From CAZTTG01 sp964615935 (GTDB taxonomy: Bacteria; Planctomycetota; UBA1135; GCA-002686595), in contig CAZTTG010000002.1 in the NCBI GenBank assembly GCA_964615935.1, forward strand, positions 83,270 through 147,269: a DNA stretch of 64,000 bases, given 5' to 3'. Positions 43,911 to 52,566 of this stretch are shown here, one piece after another (within the stretch, counting starts at the first letter, position 1; each line of letters opens with the position of its first letter). Under the pieces are notes generated by a model. The model made no database searches. It was given only the letters and a program-made list of their open reading frames with translations, and had not been told where the DNA came from. The translations under genes and the position numbers were made by a program.

Positions 43911-45416
43911 CTAGGCCTCTCCCTCCCCTTCCTGGATGAGCGACTCGGCCTTGTACCCCCCCCTGGCGCGGTCGCGCAGGAAGATCAGCCCGAAGACCAC
44001 GATGATCACCAGCGAGAAGGGGGCCACGTAGCGGAAGGACATGCGGCCGCCGTGGAAGTCCGCCGGGGTGAGCACTTCCCCGAGCTCGTCCACCACCGCC
44101 CGGGCGGCACCGGAGCTGGGGGCGTTCTTGATCGCCTCGCGCATGGCGTCGGCGGTCTTGAATTCGGGCAGGACATCGCCGGCGTCCAGGACCTCCGAGA
44201 CCTTCTCCACGGCGGCCAGGATCTCGACCTTGATCGTCTCGGGCTCGGCCTCGGCCGCGGGCGGGTAGACCTCGACGACCTTCTTCAGAACCTCGCGGGT
44301 CCGCTCGACCGGAAGGTCCTCGTGCAGGTAGCGGTCCGCGATACGGCCCATCTGCGGCGTGGTCACGACCCCGACCATGAGCATCCCCGTTCCGCCCATC
44401 AGGGCCAGACCGAGGGCGCCACTCCTGGGCACCCGTTCCGAGACCACGCCCAGCATGGTGGGCCAGAAGTAGCACACGCCGATGGCGAAGACGGTCGCCG
44501 ACAGGAAGGCCATGGCGGTGCTCTCGGCGAAGCTGAACCAGTAGAGGCCGATGCCGGAGAGGATGGCCGAGCCCACCAGGATGCCGGTGGGCGAGAGCCT
44601 GTGGACCACGGGCCCGGCGAAGAAGCGCAGGACCGCCATCAGGCCGCTGATGTAGGCCAACACCAGGATGCCGGGGATATTCCCTGCCTCCAGAACGGCG
44701 GGGATCCACCGGTTGGGGCCGAGCTCGAGCGAGGCCGTGATGCACATGCAGAGGAGCAGGACCAGGAACAGCGGTCTCAGGAGCGTGGCCTTCACCATGC
44801 CCTCGAAGGTGATGCCCGACTGCACCCGCTCGGTGGGCGGGAAGGCCTGCCTCGCGAACAGAATCCCGTAGATCACGGTGGGGACGAAGACGAGACCCAG
44901 CTTGAGCCGCCAGTCGGCGTCGCCCCCGGGCTCGGCCAGCGCCTTCATGAGCAGATAGCTGGCCACGCCACCGATGAGGATGCCCCCCGGGAACCAGACG
45001 TGGAACTGGTTCAGCTTCTTCGTCTTCTCATCCGGATACAGCGTCGCGACCAGCGGGTTGCAGGCCGCCTCGACCGTGCCGTTGCCCAGGGCGATGATCA
45101 GAGCGCCGAAGAAGAGCATCCAGAAGGCCCCGCCGCCGGCGCCCGCGGCCAGGATCATGATCAGCGGGCCCGCCGCGTGGCACAGCAGCGCGAAGCGCAT
45201 GAGCGTCCGCATGCCCAGCGCGTCCACCAGCGGCCCGAGGACGTAGATCGAGAGGGTGAAGCCCCAGATGGCGGCTCCGGCGATGTACCCGACCTCCAGG
45301 TTGCTCAGGATGAACTGGGCCTTGAGCGCCGGGATGATGGCGCTCACCACGGCGAAGGCCACCGCGGTGGAGATCAGGGCGAAGCAGCTTCCAACGAACA
45401 GGCGTCCCTTGTTCAT
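43911..45416 (-). CDS. MFS transporter with extra hydrophilic domain before the last helix
   Basis: 501 residues. Eleven helices are visible up to about residue 350, then a hydrophilic, helix-rich, acidic stretch of about 115 residues (around 352-470: PQMGRIADRYLHEDLP, then VEVYPPAAEAEPE and further), then a last helix (YVAPFSLVIIVVFGLIFL). General MFS features such as GPLVDALGMRTLMR and AFWMLFFGALIIALGNGTVE place it near the fucose/hexose-type (FHS-like) branch. The inserted segment would lie outside the cytoplasm under standard topology. It is the first gene of the long minus-strand operon; GGAGGGA lies in front of the ATG. Substrate probably a sugar from the enzymes encoded downstream (inference). 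Confidence 0.85.
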   Translation of the reverse strand: MNKGRLFVGSCFALISTAVAFAVVSAIIPALKAQFILSNLEVGYIAGAAIWGFTLSIYVLGPLVDALGMRTLMRFALLCHAAGPLIMILAAGAGGGAFWMLFFGALIIALGNGTVEAACNPLVATLYPDEKTKKLNQFHVWFPGGILIGGVASYLLMKALAEPGGDADWRLKLGLVFVPTVIYGILFARQAFPPTERVQSGITFEGMVKATLLRPLFLVLLLCMCITASLELGPNRWIPAVLEAGNIPGILVLAYISGLMAVLRFFAGPVVHRLSPTGILVGSAILSGIGLYWFSFAESTAMAFLSATVFAIGVCYFWPTMLGVVSERVPRSGALGLALMGGTGMLMVGVVTTPQMGRIADRYLHEDLPVERTREVLKKVVEVYPPAAEAEPETIKVEILAAVEKVSEVLDAGDVLPEFKTADAMREAIKNAPSSGAARAVVDELGEVLTPADFHGGRMSFRYVAPFSLVIIVVFGLIFLRDRARGGYKAESLIQEGEGEA

Positions 45417-45556
45417 CGATCTCGTCCCTCCGTATGCTCGACGATCGGTCGCGGTTCCGACCCGTCTCGATGCCGGGCCGGCGGCTCCCCTGCGGTTGCC
45501 GCGGCAGTGTGCCCGAGGCGCTTCGGGTTTTCAATCGACGGCGCCCCGGGAGGGCG

Positions 45557-45564
45557 GCTACACT
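45557..45564 (+). promoter_or_regulatory. Extended -10 element of the corrinoid/isomerase/fucosidase operon
   Basis: GCTACACT lies 31 bases before the ATG at 45596. TCGACG at 45536-45541, 17 bases upstream, matches TTGACA at four of six positions. Confidence 0.5.
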
Positions 45565-45595
45565 GCCGCCCCGGCCCATTCGAGGGAGTCAGATC

Positions 45596-46246
45596 ATGGA
45601 TTCGACGCTAGAGCCCGTCTTCCAGGGGATCCTCAAGTACGACCAGGAGGCCGCCTGCGAGGGCACCCGCAAGGCCCTGGAGGCCGGCGAGGCTCCCGAG
45701 CGGATCCTCCAGGAGGCCCTGATCCCCGCCATGCGGGAGGTGGGCCGCCTCTTCGAGGAGGGCCAGTACTTCCTGCCCGAGATGCTGGTCGCGGCGCGGG
45801 CCATGAAGGGCGCGCTGGCGATCCTGGAGCCGCTGCTGGTGGAGTCCGACGTGCAGCCGGTGGGCAAGGTCGCCATCGGGACGGTGCAGGGCGACCTGCA
45901 CGACATCGGCAAGAACCTGGTCGCCACCATGCTCGGCGGGACCGGCTTCGAGGTCATCGACCTGGGCGCCGACGTGAAGGCCGAGGCCTTCGTCAAGGCC
46001 GTGAAGGAGGACGGCGCCGACGTGGTCGCCATGTCCGCCCTGCTCACGACCACCATGGTCAACATGAAGGCCACCGTGGACGCCCTGGCCGAGGCCGGCC
46101 TGCGCGACCGGGTCAAGGTGATGGTGGGCGGCGCCCCCCTCACCGACGCCTACGCCCGCGAGATCGGCGCCGACGGCTTCGCGCCCGACGCCAGCCGCGC
46201 GGCCAAGCTGGCCGGCACGCTGCTGGGAGTGGGCGAGGCTCCCTGA
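45596..46246 (+). CDS. Corrinoid protein, MttC/MtbC type, without an adjacent methyltransferase
   Basis: 216 residues with the same two-domain layout as the protein at 14992-15633: helical cap (1-85) and B12-binding Rossmann domain with DLHDIGKN (H102), VVAMSALLTTTM and GGAPLT. The two are clearly paralogous over most of their length, though each has its own start and end. It should carry a methyl group on cobalamin. Its operon contains no MttB, MtaB or homocysteine methyltransferase; the nearest candidate partner in the window is the URO-D-type protein at 28806-29900. The next gene, a sugar isomerase, follows after 52 bases. Why a corrinoid protein heads a sugar operon is unexplained. AGGGAG precedes the ATG. 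Confidence 0.9.
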   Translation: MDSTLEPVFQGILKYDQEAACEGTRKALEAGEAPERILQEALIPAMREVGRLFEEGQYFLPEMLVAARAMKGALAILEPLLVESDVQPVGKVAIGTVQGDLHDIGKNLVATMLGGTGFEVIDLGADVKAEAFVKAVKEDGADVVAMSALLTTTMVNMKATVDALAEAGLRDRVKVMVGGAPLTDAYAREIGADGFAPDASRAAKLAGTLLGVGEAP

Positions 46247-46298
46247 GGCCCGCGGCTCCCCTGGCCATCGCGCCCGATTCGGGACGGAGGACGATGGG

Positions 46299-47018
46299 GT
46301 GAAGCGCTCCGAGATCGACCGCCTGATCGAGGACTGCCTGGTCCTGCTCTCCGAGAAGGGTGTGGCCCTTCCGCCGCAGGCCCGCTGGGACCTGAGGACC
46401 TGGTGGGAGCGCAGGGAGGAAGCCGACGAGCTTCGCCGCCGCGGCATCGGCTGGGACCTGACCGACTTCGGCTCGGGCGACTTCGACCGCTTCGGCCTCC
46501 TGCTCTACACCCTCTCCAACGGCGTCGCCCGCGGCGAGGGGGATCAGCCCTACGCCAACAAGCTCCTGGTGGTCGGGGAGGGCCAGATCACCCCCACCCA
46601 CCACCACTGGAGCAAGATGGAGGACATCATCGTCCTCCGCGGCGGGGTCCTGTGCGTCGAGGTGCACCGGGTGGGGCCCGCCGACGCCCTCGATCGCTCG
46701 AGCGAGGTCCGCGTCCTCCTGAACAACGCCTGGACGACCCATCCCCCCGGCGCGGTCCTCGCCCTGGGTCCGGGCGAGCGCGTGCGGCTCGACCAGCACC
46801 ACTACCACCGCTTCTGGGGTGGCGAGGGGGCCGGGCCGGTCATCGTGGAGGAGGTCTCCATGGTGAACGACGACGCGCGGGACAACTGCTTCCTGCCCGA
46901 GGACGGCGTGGGCCGCTTCCCGGAGATCGAGGAGAACCGCGAGCCGCGCCACCTGCTGTGCACCGAGCTGCCCGGCACCGAGGCCTTCCAGCGGCTGGTC
47001 GAGCGCCATCTGGCCTGA
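46299..47018 (+). CDS. D-lyxose ketol-isomerase family (D-lyxose/D-mannose isomerase)
   Basis: 239 residues, GTG start with GGAGG in front. The cupin-type metal site is THHHWSKMED (near residues 105-114) plus H in DQHHYHRFWG near 170, as in characterised D-lyxose isomerases. GWDLTDFGSGDFDRFGL near residue 51 and YANKLLVVGEGQ near 88 are family blocks. The enzymes interconvert D-lyxose with D-xylulose and also D-mannose with D-fructose. Next to an alpha-mannosidase operon and a ROK kinase, the mannose-to-fructose direction is the likelier physiological role. Cytoplasmic. It is followed by the fucosidase gene after 37 bases. Confidence 0.88.
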   Translation: MKRSEIDRLIEDCLVLLSEKGVALPPQARWDLRTWWERREEADELRRRGIGWDLTDFGSGDFDRFGLLLYTLSNGVARGEGDQPYANKLLVVGEGQITPTHHHWSKMEDIIVLRGGVLCVEVHRVGPADALDRSSEVRVLLNNAWTTHPPGAVLALGPGERVRLDQHHYHRFWGGEGAGPVIVEEVSMVNDDARDNCFLPEDGVGRFPEIEENREPRHLLCTELPGTEAFQRLVERHLA

Positions 47019-47055
47019 AGCCCCGGACCGATCCACTTCCGAAGGACGGAAGAGC

Positions 47056-48915
47056 ATGCCCCTCCCCCAGAAGCGTCTCCTGGTCCTCGCCACCCTGGCC
47101 CTCGCGCCGGGGCTCCCCTGCCTCGGCCAGGCCGACGAGGCGCGCCCGCGCTTCGAGCCCGACTGGGAGTCCCTGAACGCCCGCCAGAGCCCCGAGTGGT
47201 TCCGCGACGCCAAGCTGGGCATCTTCATCCACTGGGGCGTCTACTCGGTTCCCGCCTACTGCCACACCAGCACCTACTCGGAGTGGTACCTGTGGTGGCT
47301 GAAGACCGCCTCCCACGGGGGGATGGTGCGCGACTTCCACGAGGAGAACTACGGCAGCGACTTCGAGTACCGCGACTTCGCCCCCCTGTTCCGGGCCGAG
47401 CTGTGGAACCCGCGCGACTGGGCCGCCCTCTTCGAGCGGGCGGGAGCCCGCTACGTCGTGCTGGTCTCCAAGCACCACGACGGCTTCGCCCTGTGGCCCA
47501 GCGAGCACGCCAGCCGGGCGCGGGGCCACGCGTGGAACAGCGTCGAGACCGGTCCGCGGCGGGACCTCTGCGGCGAGCTGGCCGAGGCCGTCCGCGCGGA
47601 GGGCCTGCGCATGGGCTTCTACTACTCCTTCATGGAGTGGAACAACCCGCTGTACGTTCGCGGCGACGAGGCGGCCATCTCCCGCTACGTCGAGGAGATG
47701 ATGATCCCCCAGATCCGCGACCTGGTGTCGCGCTACCGGCCGGCGGTCTTCTGGCCGGACGGCGAGTGGGACCACCCCGACTCGCTCTGGCGCAGCACCG
47801 AGATCCTGGCCGGGCTCTACAACCAGTGCGAGAACCCCGAGGAGCTGGTGGTCAACGACCGCTGGGGGCGCGGGCTGCGCGGGCAGGTGGGCGACTACTA
47901 CACCACCGAGTACGGCAACTGGGGCAACTCGCCCGGCGTCAAGGACCCCACCCGCCCCTTCGAGGAGTGCCGCGGCATCGGGCACAGCTTCGCCCTCAAC
48001 CGCCTGGAGAACCTCGACGCCTACCTGAGCCGCGAGGAGCTGGTGCGCCTGCTGATCGACCTCGTCAGCAGGGGCGGCGGCCTGCTCCTGAACCTGGGCC
48101 CCACCGCCGACGGCCGCATCCCGGTGATCCAGCAGGACCGCCTGGTGGGCCTGGGCGAGTGGCTGGAGGTCCACGGCGAGGCCATCTACGGGGCGCGCCA
48201 GAGCCTCTTCCGCTTCCTGCCCTGGGGTCGCTCGACCACCAAGGGCGACACCCTCTATCTGCACGTCTTCGACTGGCCGCGCGACGATCGGCTGGAGGTG
48301 CCGGGGCTGCTGAGCCGGATCGAGAAGGCCTGGCTGCTGCACGATCCCGAGGAGCGCGCCCTCGAGGTGACGCAGAATGGGGAGGGCCCGCCCTCGATCG
48401 ACCTCCTGGGCCGCCACCCGCACCGGTACGCCAGCGTCATCGCCCTGGAGCTTTCCGGCCCGCCCCAGGTGAGCCACCGGATCCGAGCCGGGCGCGACGG
48501 CCGGATCCTCCTGCGCGCCGAGCACGCCGACCTCTTCGGCGGGGTCCGCATCGAGAGCGGCCCCGCGCCGGAGGACGAGCGCGAGACGCGCTACAACGTC
48601 GGCTACTGGCTGAAGCCGTCCGACCGCGTCTCCTGGGACGTCGACGTGACGCCCCATACCCGGTACCGCGTGGAGCTGGAGTACGGCTGCCAGCCCGGGA
48701 GCGAGGGCGGCCGACTCGTCCTGCAGCTCGGTGACCGCGAGCTCCCCGCCAGGATCCCGATCGACACCGGCGCCTGGCACAGCTACCGCGAGCTGATGCT
48801 GGGCGAGATCGAGACCGGCGAGAGCCCCTCGGTCACCGCCACGGTCCGGTGCACGCACATCGCCGGCGAAGCCCTGATGAACCTGCGGTGGATCGAGCTG
48901 ATCCCCGTCGAATGA
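47056..48915 (+). CDS. Exported GH29 alpha-L-fucosidase
   Basis: 619 residues with a signal peptide of about 24 residues (ending CLGQA). GH29 blocks: WFRDAKLGIFIHWGVYSVPAY (shown in part), SKHHDGFALWPS near 138 and VFWPDGEW with the nucleophile D235. RWGRG and GDYYTTEYGN follow. The last 130 residues form a beta-rich domain, perhaps carbohydrate-binding. It hydrolyses alpha-L-fucosyl ends with retention; it should act in the periplasm or outside. No fucose isomerase or fuculose kinase is encoded here, so fucose use is not shown. The stop overlaps the ROK kinase start (ATGA). Confidence 0.92.
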   Translation: MPLPQKRLLVLATLALAPGLPCLGQADEARPRFEPDWESLNARQSPEWFRDAKLGIFIHWGVYSVPAYCHTSTYSEWYLWWLKTASHGGMVRDFHEENYGSDFEYRDFAPLFRAELWNPRDWAALFERAGARYVVLVSKHHDGFALWPSEHASRARGHAWNSVETGPRRDLCGELAEAVRAEGLRMGFYYSFMEWNNPLYVRGDEAAISRYVEEMMIPQIRDLVSRYRPAVFWPDGEWDHPDSLWRSTEILAGLYNQCENPEELVVNDRWGRGLRGQVGDYYTTEYGNWGNSPGVKDPTRPFEECRGIGHSFALNRLENLDAYLSREELVRLLIDLVSRGGGLLLNLGPTADGRIPVIQQDRLVGLGEWLEVHGEAIYGARQSLFRFLPWGRSTTKGDTLYLHVFDWPRDDRLEVPGLLSRIEKAWLLHDPEERALEVTQNGEGPPSIDLLGRHPHRYASVIALELSGPPQVSHRIRAGRDGRILLRAEHADLFGGVRIESGPAPEDERETRYNVGYWLKPSDRVSWDVDVTPHTRYRVELEYGCQPGSEGGRLVLQLGDRELPARIPIDTGAWHSYRELMLGEIETGESPSVTATVRCTHIAGEALMNLRWIELIPVE

Positions 48916-50369
48916 GCAGCGCCATGACCCCTGCCCTCCCCGTGGAAGTCGGCACCCCCCCGGAGCTGGACCCCGGCTTCCTCCCCGCCGTCCTGTGGAA
49001 CCGGGCCTTCCGCGAGGCGGTCCGGGCCGAGCCCGACAGCGCCGATCTCCACCTCGCCCTGGCGCGCCCCGACGGCACGGTCTTCCGCCGCTCGACGCGC
49101 GTGCTCCCCGAGCGGGGCGCCGGCCCCGAGCTGAACCGCCTGCACGTCGAGCGCCTGCTGAAGTCCCTCCTGTGGCAGAAGGGCGGCTCGAGGGTCTACC
49201 TCGCCGGCAGCGAGGCCCTGGGCCGCGTGCTGGCCGAGACCTACTCCGCCACCGGCGCGCGGGCCTTCGACCGCGAGATCATCGGCGAGCGGATGTTCGG
49301 CGAGCCCCTGGAGGTCAGCTGCTGCGCCGAGGAGGAGCTCCCCGAGGAGCGCGAGGCCGCGGTCCCCCTGGGCCGCAACCTGGACGGCTGCCGCATCGGC
49401 TTCGACCTGGGCGGGAGCGACCGCAAGGGCGCCGCCCTGATCGACGGCGAGGTGGTGCACTCCGAGGAGATCGCCTGGGACCCCTACTTCCAGTCGGACC
49501 CGCGCTATCACTACGAGGGGATCGCCGACACCCTGCGGCGGGCCGCCGAGCAACTTCCCCGAGTGGACGCCATCGGGGGGAGCGCCGCGGGCGTGTACGT
49601 GAACAACGAGGTGCGCGTGGCCTCCCTCTTCCGCGGCGTATCGCCCGAGGACTTCGAGGAGCACGTCCGGCGCATCTTCTTCCGGCTCCGAGAGGACTGG
49701 GGAGGCGCGCCCTTCGAGGTGGTCAACGACGGGGAGGTCACCGCGCTGGCGGGCTCCATGTCGCTCGGCGCCGGCGCCCTGCTGGGGATCTCCATGGGCA
49801 CCAGCCTGGCGGCCGGCTACTGCGACCCCCGCGGCCACATCACCCCCGGCCTGAACGAGCTGGCCTTCGCCCCCATCGACTACCGCGAGGACGCGCCCGC
49901 GGACGAGTGGTCGGGGGACGTCGGCTGCGGCGTGCAGTACTTCTCCCAGCAGGGCGTGGCGCGCCTGGCCCCCCTGGCCGGCATCGAGTTGCCCTCCGAG
50001 ATGCCCCTGGCCGAGCGCCTGGTGAAGGTGCAGGAGCTCATGGCGCGGGAGGACCCGCGGGCGCGTCGCGTGTTCGAGACCATCGGCGACTGCTTCGGCT
50101 ACTCCGTGGCCCACTGGGCCGAGTTCTACGAGCTGGAGAGCCTCCTGATCCTGGGGCGGGTGACCTCGGGCGCGGGGGGCGAGATCATCCTCGAGCGGGC
50201 CCGGGCGCTGCTCGCCCGCGAGCTCCCCGAGCTCGCCGAGCGGATCGCCATGCGGACCCCCGACGAGAAGGACAAGCGGCACGGCCAGGCCATCGCCGCC
50301 GCCAGCCTGCCGCGGACGCGCGCGGCGCGAGCCCCGGACCCCCGCAACCCCGAGAGGGAACCGCGATGA
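48912..50369 (+). CDS. ROK-family sugar kinase with N-terminal extension
   Basis: 485 residues. A ROK ATP-binding core begins only at about residue 158 (IGFDLGGSDRKGAALIDG); VVNDGEVTALAG near 275 carries the catalytic-type aspartate and GISMGTSLAAGY the second phosphate loop. The first 155 residues are an extra domain not found in short ROK kinases. The family's zinc motif (CxCGxxGC) is absent, as in some non-canonical members. In this operon it sits between a mannose/lyxose isomerase, fucosidase and a PIG-L deacetylase, so it may phosphorylate fructose, mannose or an aminosugar. It overlaps both neighbours by 4 bases (ATGA). Cytoplasmic. Confidence 0.82.
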   Translation: MSSAMTPALPVEVGTPPELDPGFLPAVLWNRAFREAVRAEPDSADLHLALARPDGTVFRRSTRVLPERGAGPELNRLHVERLLKSLLWQKGGSRVYLAGSEALGRVLAETYSATGARAFDREIIGERMFGEPLEVSCCAEEELPEEREAAVPLGRNLDGCRIGFDLGGSDRKGAALIDGEVVHSEEIAWDPYFQSDPRYHYEGIADTLRRAAEQLPRVDAIGGSAAGVYVNNEVRVASLFRGVSPEDFEEHVRRIFFRLREDWGGAPFEVVNDGEVTALAGSMSLGAGALLGISMGTSLAAGYCDPRGHITPGLNELAFAPIDYREDAPADEWSGDVGCGVQYFSQQGVARLAPLAGIELPSEMPLAERLVKVQELMAREDPRARRVFETIGDCFGYSVAHWAEFYELESLLILGRVTSGAGGEIILERARALLARELPELAERIAMRTPDEKDKRHGQAIAAASLPRTRAARAPDPRNPEREPR

Positions 50370-51220
50370 AGCTCACTCGAGCCGACGCCGACGTCTTCGT
50401 GCCCGACGGCCTGGAGCTGCCCGAGGCCTTGACCCGCACCACCCACCTGTGCATCGGCGCGCACCAGGACGACCAGGAGTTCATGGCCCACCACGGGATC
50501 TCGGCCTGCTTCGGCCGCCCGGACCGCTGGTTCACCGGCGTGGTGGTGACCGACGGGGGCGGAAGCCCGCGCACCGGCCTCTACGGGGAGCTCACCGACG
50601 AGCAGATGATGGTCGTGCGCCGGCGCGAGCAGCGCAAGGCGGCCTTCGTCGGGGAGTACGCGGCGCAGTTCCAGCTCGCCTACCCCAGCGCGCAGGCCAA
50701 GGACCCCGCCGTGACCTCGATCGCCGCCGACCTCGCCGCGATCCTGGAGCTGGCCCGCCCCGAGGTGGTCTATCTGCACAACCCGGCCGACAAGCACGAC
50801 ACCCACGTGGCCTGCGCCCTGCGGGCCATCGACGCCCTGCGCGCCCTGCCCGCCGAGCAGCGCCCGGAGAAGGTCTACGGCTGCGAGATCTGGCGCGACC
50901 TCGACTGGCTGCTGGACGAGGACAAGGTGGTGCTGCCGGTGGACCGCTTCAAGAACATCGCCGCGGCGCTCGGGGGGGTCTTCGACTCCCAGCTCACCGG
51001 AGGCAAGCGCTACGACCTGGCCATCCAGGGCCGGCGCACGGCCCACGCCACCATGTTCGAGTCCCACTCCACGGACAAGAGCGACGCCCTGAGCTGGGCC
51101 ATGGACCTGGCGCCGCTGCTCGAGGACGGGGAGGCCTCGGTGGTCGAGTACGCGCTGGGGCTGATCGACCGCTTCCGCGGCGACGTGCGGGCGCGCGTGG
51201 AGGGGCTGGGCGGACGCTAG
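50366..51220 (+). CDS. PIG-L/LmbE-type deacetylase
   Basis: 284 residues. The zinc motif AHQDDQEF near residue 33 is a variant of the family's AHPDDE, and the third ligand is in NPADKHDTH near residue 145. GGGSPRTG and RRREQRKAA with the usual arginine and glutamate lie between. PIG-L proteins remove acetyl groups from GlcNAc-containing compounds. Here it is the last gene of the corrinoid/isomerase/fucosidase/kinase operon and overlaps the kinase by 4 bases, so GlcNAc from a glycan is a plausible substrate. No signal peptide is evident. Its stop codon lies inside the hairpin at 51218-51253. Confidence 0.88.
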   Translation: MKLTRADADVFVPDGLELPEALTRTTHLCIGAHQDDQEFMAHHGISACFGRPDRWFTGVVVTDGGGSPRTGLYGELTDEQMMVVRRREQRKAAFVGEYAAQFQLAYPSAQAKDPAVTSIAADLAAILELARPEVVYLHNPADKHDTHVACALRAIDALRALPAEQRPEKVYGCEIWRDLDWLLDEDKVVLPVDRFKNIAAALGGVFDSQLTGGKRYDLAIQGRRTAHATMFESHSTDKSDALSWAMDLAPLLEDGEASVVEYALGLIDRFRGDVRARVEGLGGR

Positions 51221-51253
51221 TGCAGCAACCCGGAAGTCCGAGTTGTTGCACTA
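51218..51253 (+). terminator. Long hairpin closing the glycan operon
   Basis: Arms 51218-51233 and 51238-51253 (16 bases, loop aagt) pair at 14 positions plus one wobble; the left arm begins with the stop codon TAG itself and the right arm ends in ...cacta. No T-run follows. A ribosome on the stop codon would block the stem. Confidence 0.6.
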
Positions 51254-51295
51254 AGGACTCGCGGAGTGTCCGGTCGCTCCGACGCCCCGCCAGAC

Positions 51296-51303
51296 GCTAC
51301 CCT
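51296..51303 (+). promoter_or_regulatory. Extended -10 element of the aminotransferase gene
   Basis: GCTACCCT ends 7 bases before the ATG at 51311, so the message may start at the initiation codon. Confidence 0.45.
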
Positions 51304-51310
51304 GGGGGGC

Positions 51311-52486
51311 ATGATGAGCGACGCCGCGAACACGACGGATCCGACCGCCGAGCGCCTGCGGGGCTTCGGCGAGACGATCTTCACGCCGATCACCGCCCTG
51401 GCCATCCAGCACCGGGCGGTCAACCTGGGCCAGGGCTTCCCCGACTTCGACGGGCCGGACTTCGTCAAGCGCGCCGCCCGGGAGGCGATCGACGCGGGGC
51501 ACAACCAGTACGCGCCCATGGCGGGCATCCCCGCGCTCCGCGAGGCGATCGCGGACTGGTTCGCCGAGGGCACCGGCCTGGTCGTGGACCCGGACGCGGA
51601 GGTCACGGTCACCAGCGGCTGCACCGAGGCGATCCCCGCGACGCTCCTCGGGCTGGTGGATCCGGGCCAAGAGGTCGTGGTCTTCGAGCCTTACTACGAC
51701 TCCTATCGCGCGGCCCTGGCCATGGCCGGGGCCGTGCCCCGCTTCGTCACGCTGCGCCCGCCCGACTTCGCCATCGACGAGGCGGAGCTGCGCGCGGCCT
51801 TCGGCGAGCGCACGCGGGCGATCCTGGTGAACACCCCCCACAACCCGACCGGCCGGGTGTTCACGTGCGCCGAGCTCGAGCTGATCGCGTCCCTGTGCAT
51901 CGAGCGCGACTGCCTGGCGATCACCGACGAGGTGTACGAGCGGCTGGTGTTCGAGGGCGAGCACGTCCGCCTGGCCAGCCTGCCCGGGATGTGGCAGCGC
52001 ACGGTCAGCCTGTCCTCGCTGGGGAAGACCTTCTCGCTCACCGGCTGGAAGATCGGCTGGAGCGTGGCGCCCGCGGCCCTCTCGCGCGGCGTGCGCTCGG
52101 CCCACCAGTTCCTGACCTTCGCGGTCTCCACGCCCATGCAGCACGCGGCCGTCGCGGCGCTGCGCGCCCCGGCCAGCTACTTCGAGGAGCTCCTGACCTC
52201 CTACCGGGCCCGCCGCGACGAGCTGGTGAGCGGACTGGAAGCCCTGGGCTTCGGCGTGCGGCCCCCGGAGGGCACCTACTTCGTGCTCGCCGACCACACG
52301 CGCTTCGGCTTCCCCGACGACGTGGCCTTCTGCCGGCACCTGATCGAGGAGGTGGGCGTGGCGACGATCCCGCCGAGCGCCTTCTACCACGACCCCGCGG
52401 CCGGGCGCTCGCTGATCCGCTTCGCCTTCTGCAAGAGCATCGAGACACTGCGCGCCGCGCTCGAGCGCATGCGGGCGCGGCTGTAG
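51311..52486 (+). CDS. Class I/II PLP aminotransferase (kynurenine/methionine-type)
   Basis: 391 residues. PLP fold type I blocks: NLGQGFPDFDGP near 38, YAPMAGIPALREAIADW, VTSGCTEAI, NTPHNPTGRVF, and the PLP lysine in SLGKTFSLTGWKIGW near residue 239. GQGFPDF and the P-H-N-P-T-G block place it with the KAT/MccA-like aminotransferases (kynurenine, glutamine or methionine as donors). Two ATGs, at 51311 and 51314, are possible. The -10 element is so near that the gene may be leaderless; GGGGGG right before the first ATG could also act in ribosome binding. It stands alone, after a terminator and before a sulfatase gene. Cytoplasmic. Confidence 0.9.
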   Translation: MMSDAANTTDPTAERLRGFGETIFTPITALAIQHRAVNLGQGFPDFDGPDFVKRAAREAIDAGHNQYAPMAGIPALREAIADWFAEGTGLVVDPDAEVTVTSGCTEAIPATLLGLVDPGQEVVVFEPYYDSYRAALAMAGAVPRFVTLRPPDFAIDEAELRAAFGERTRAILVNTPHNPTGRVFTCAELELIASLCIERDCLAITDEVYERLVFEGEHVRLASLPGMWQRTVSLSSLGKTFSLTGWKIGWSVAPAALSRGVRSAHQFLTFAVSTPMQHAAVAALRAPASYFEELLTSYRARRDELVSGLEALGFGVRPPEGTYFVLADHTRFGFPDDVAFCRHLIEEVGVATIPPSAFYHDPAAGRSLIRFAFCKSIETLRAALERMRARL

Positions 52487-52549
52487 GGGCCGAGCTTCAC
52501 CGCTCGACGGACGGAGGCGCCCCTGCGGTAGCCAAACGGCGGTCCCTGC

Positions 52550-52557
52550 GCTAGCCT
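52550..52557 (+). promoter_or_regulatory. Extended -10 element of the second sulfatase gene
   Basis: GCTAGCCT ends 9 bases before the ATG at 52567, again suggesting a leaderless or near-leaderless transcript. The rest of 52487-52549 holds nothing recognisable. Confidence 0.45.
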
Positions 52558-52566
52558 CTCCGTGAA

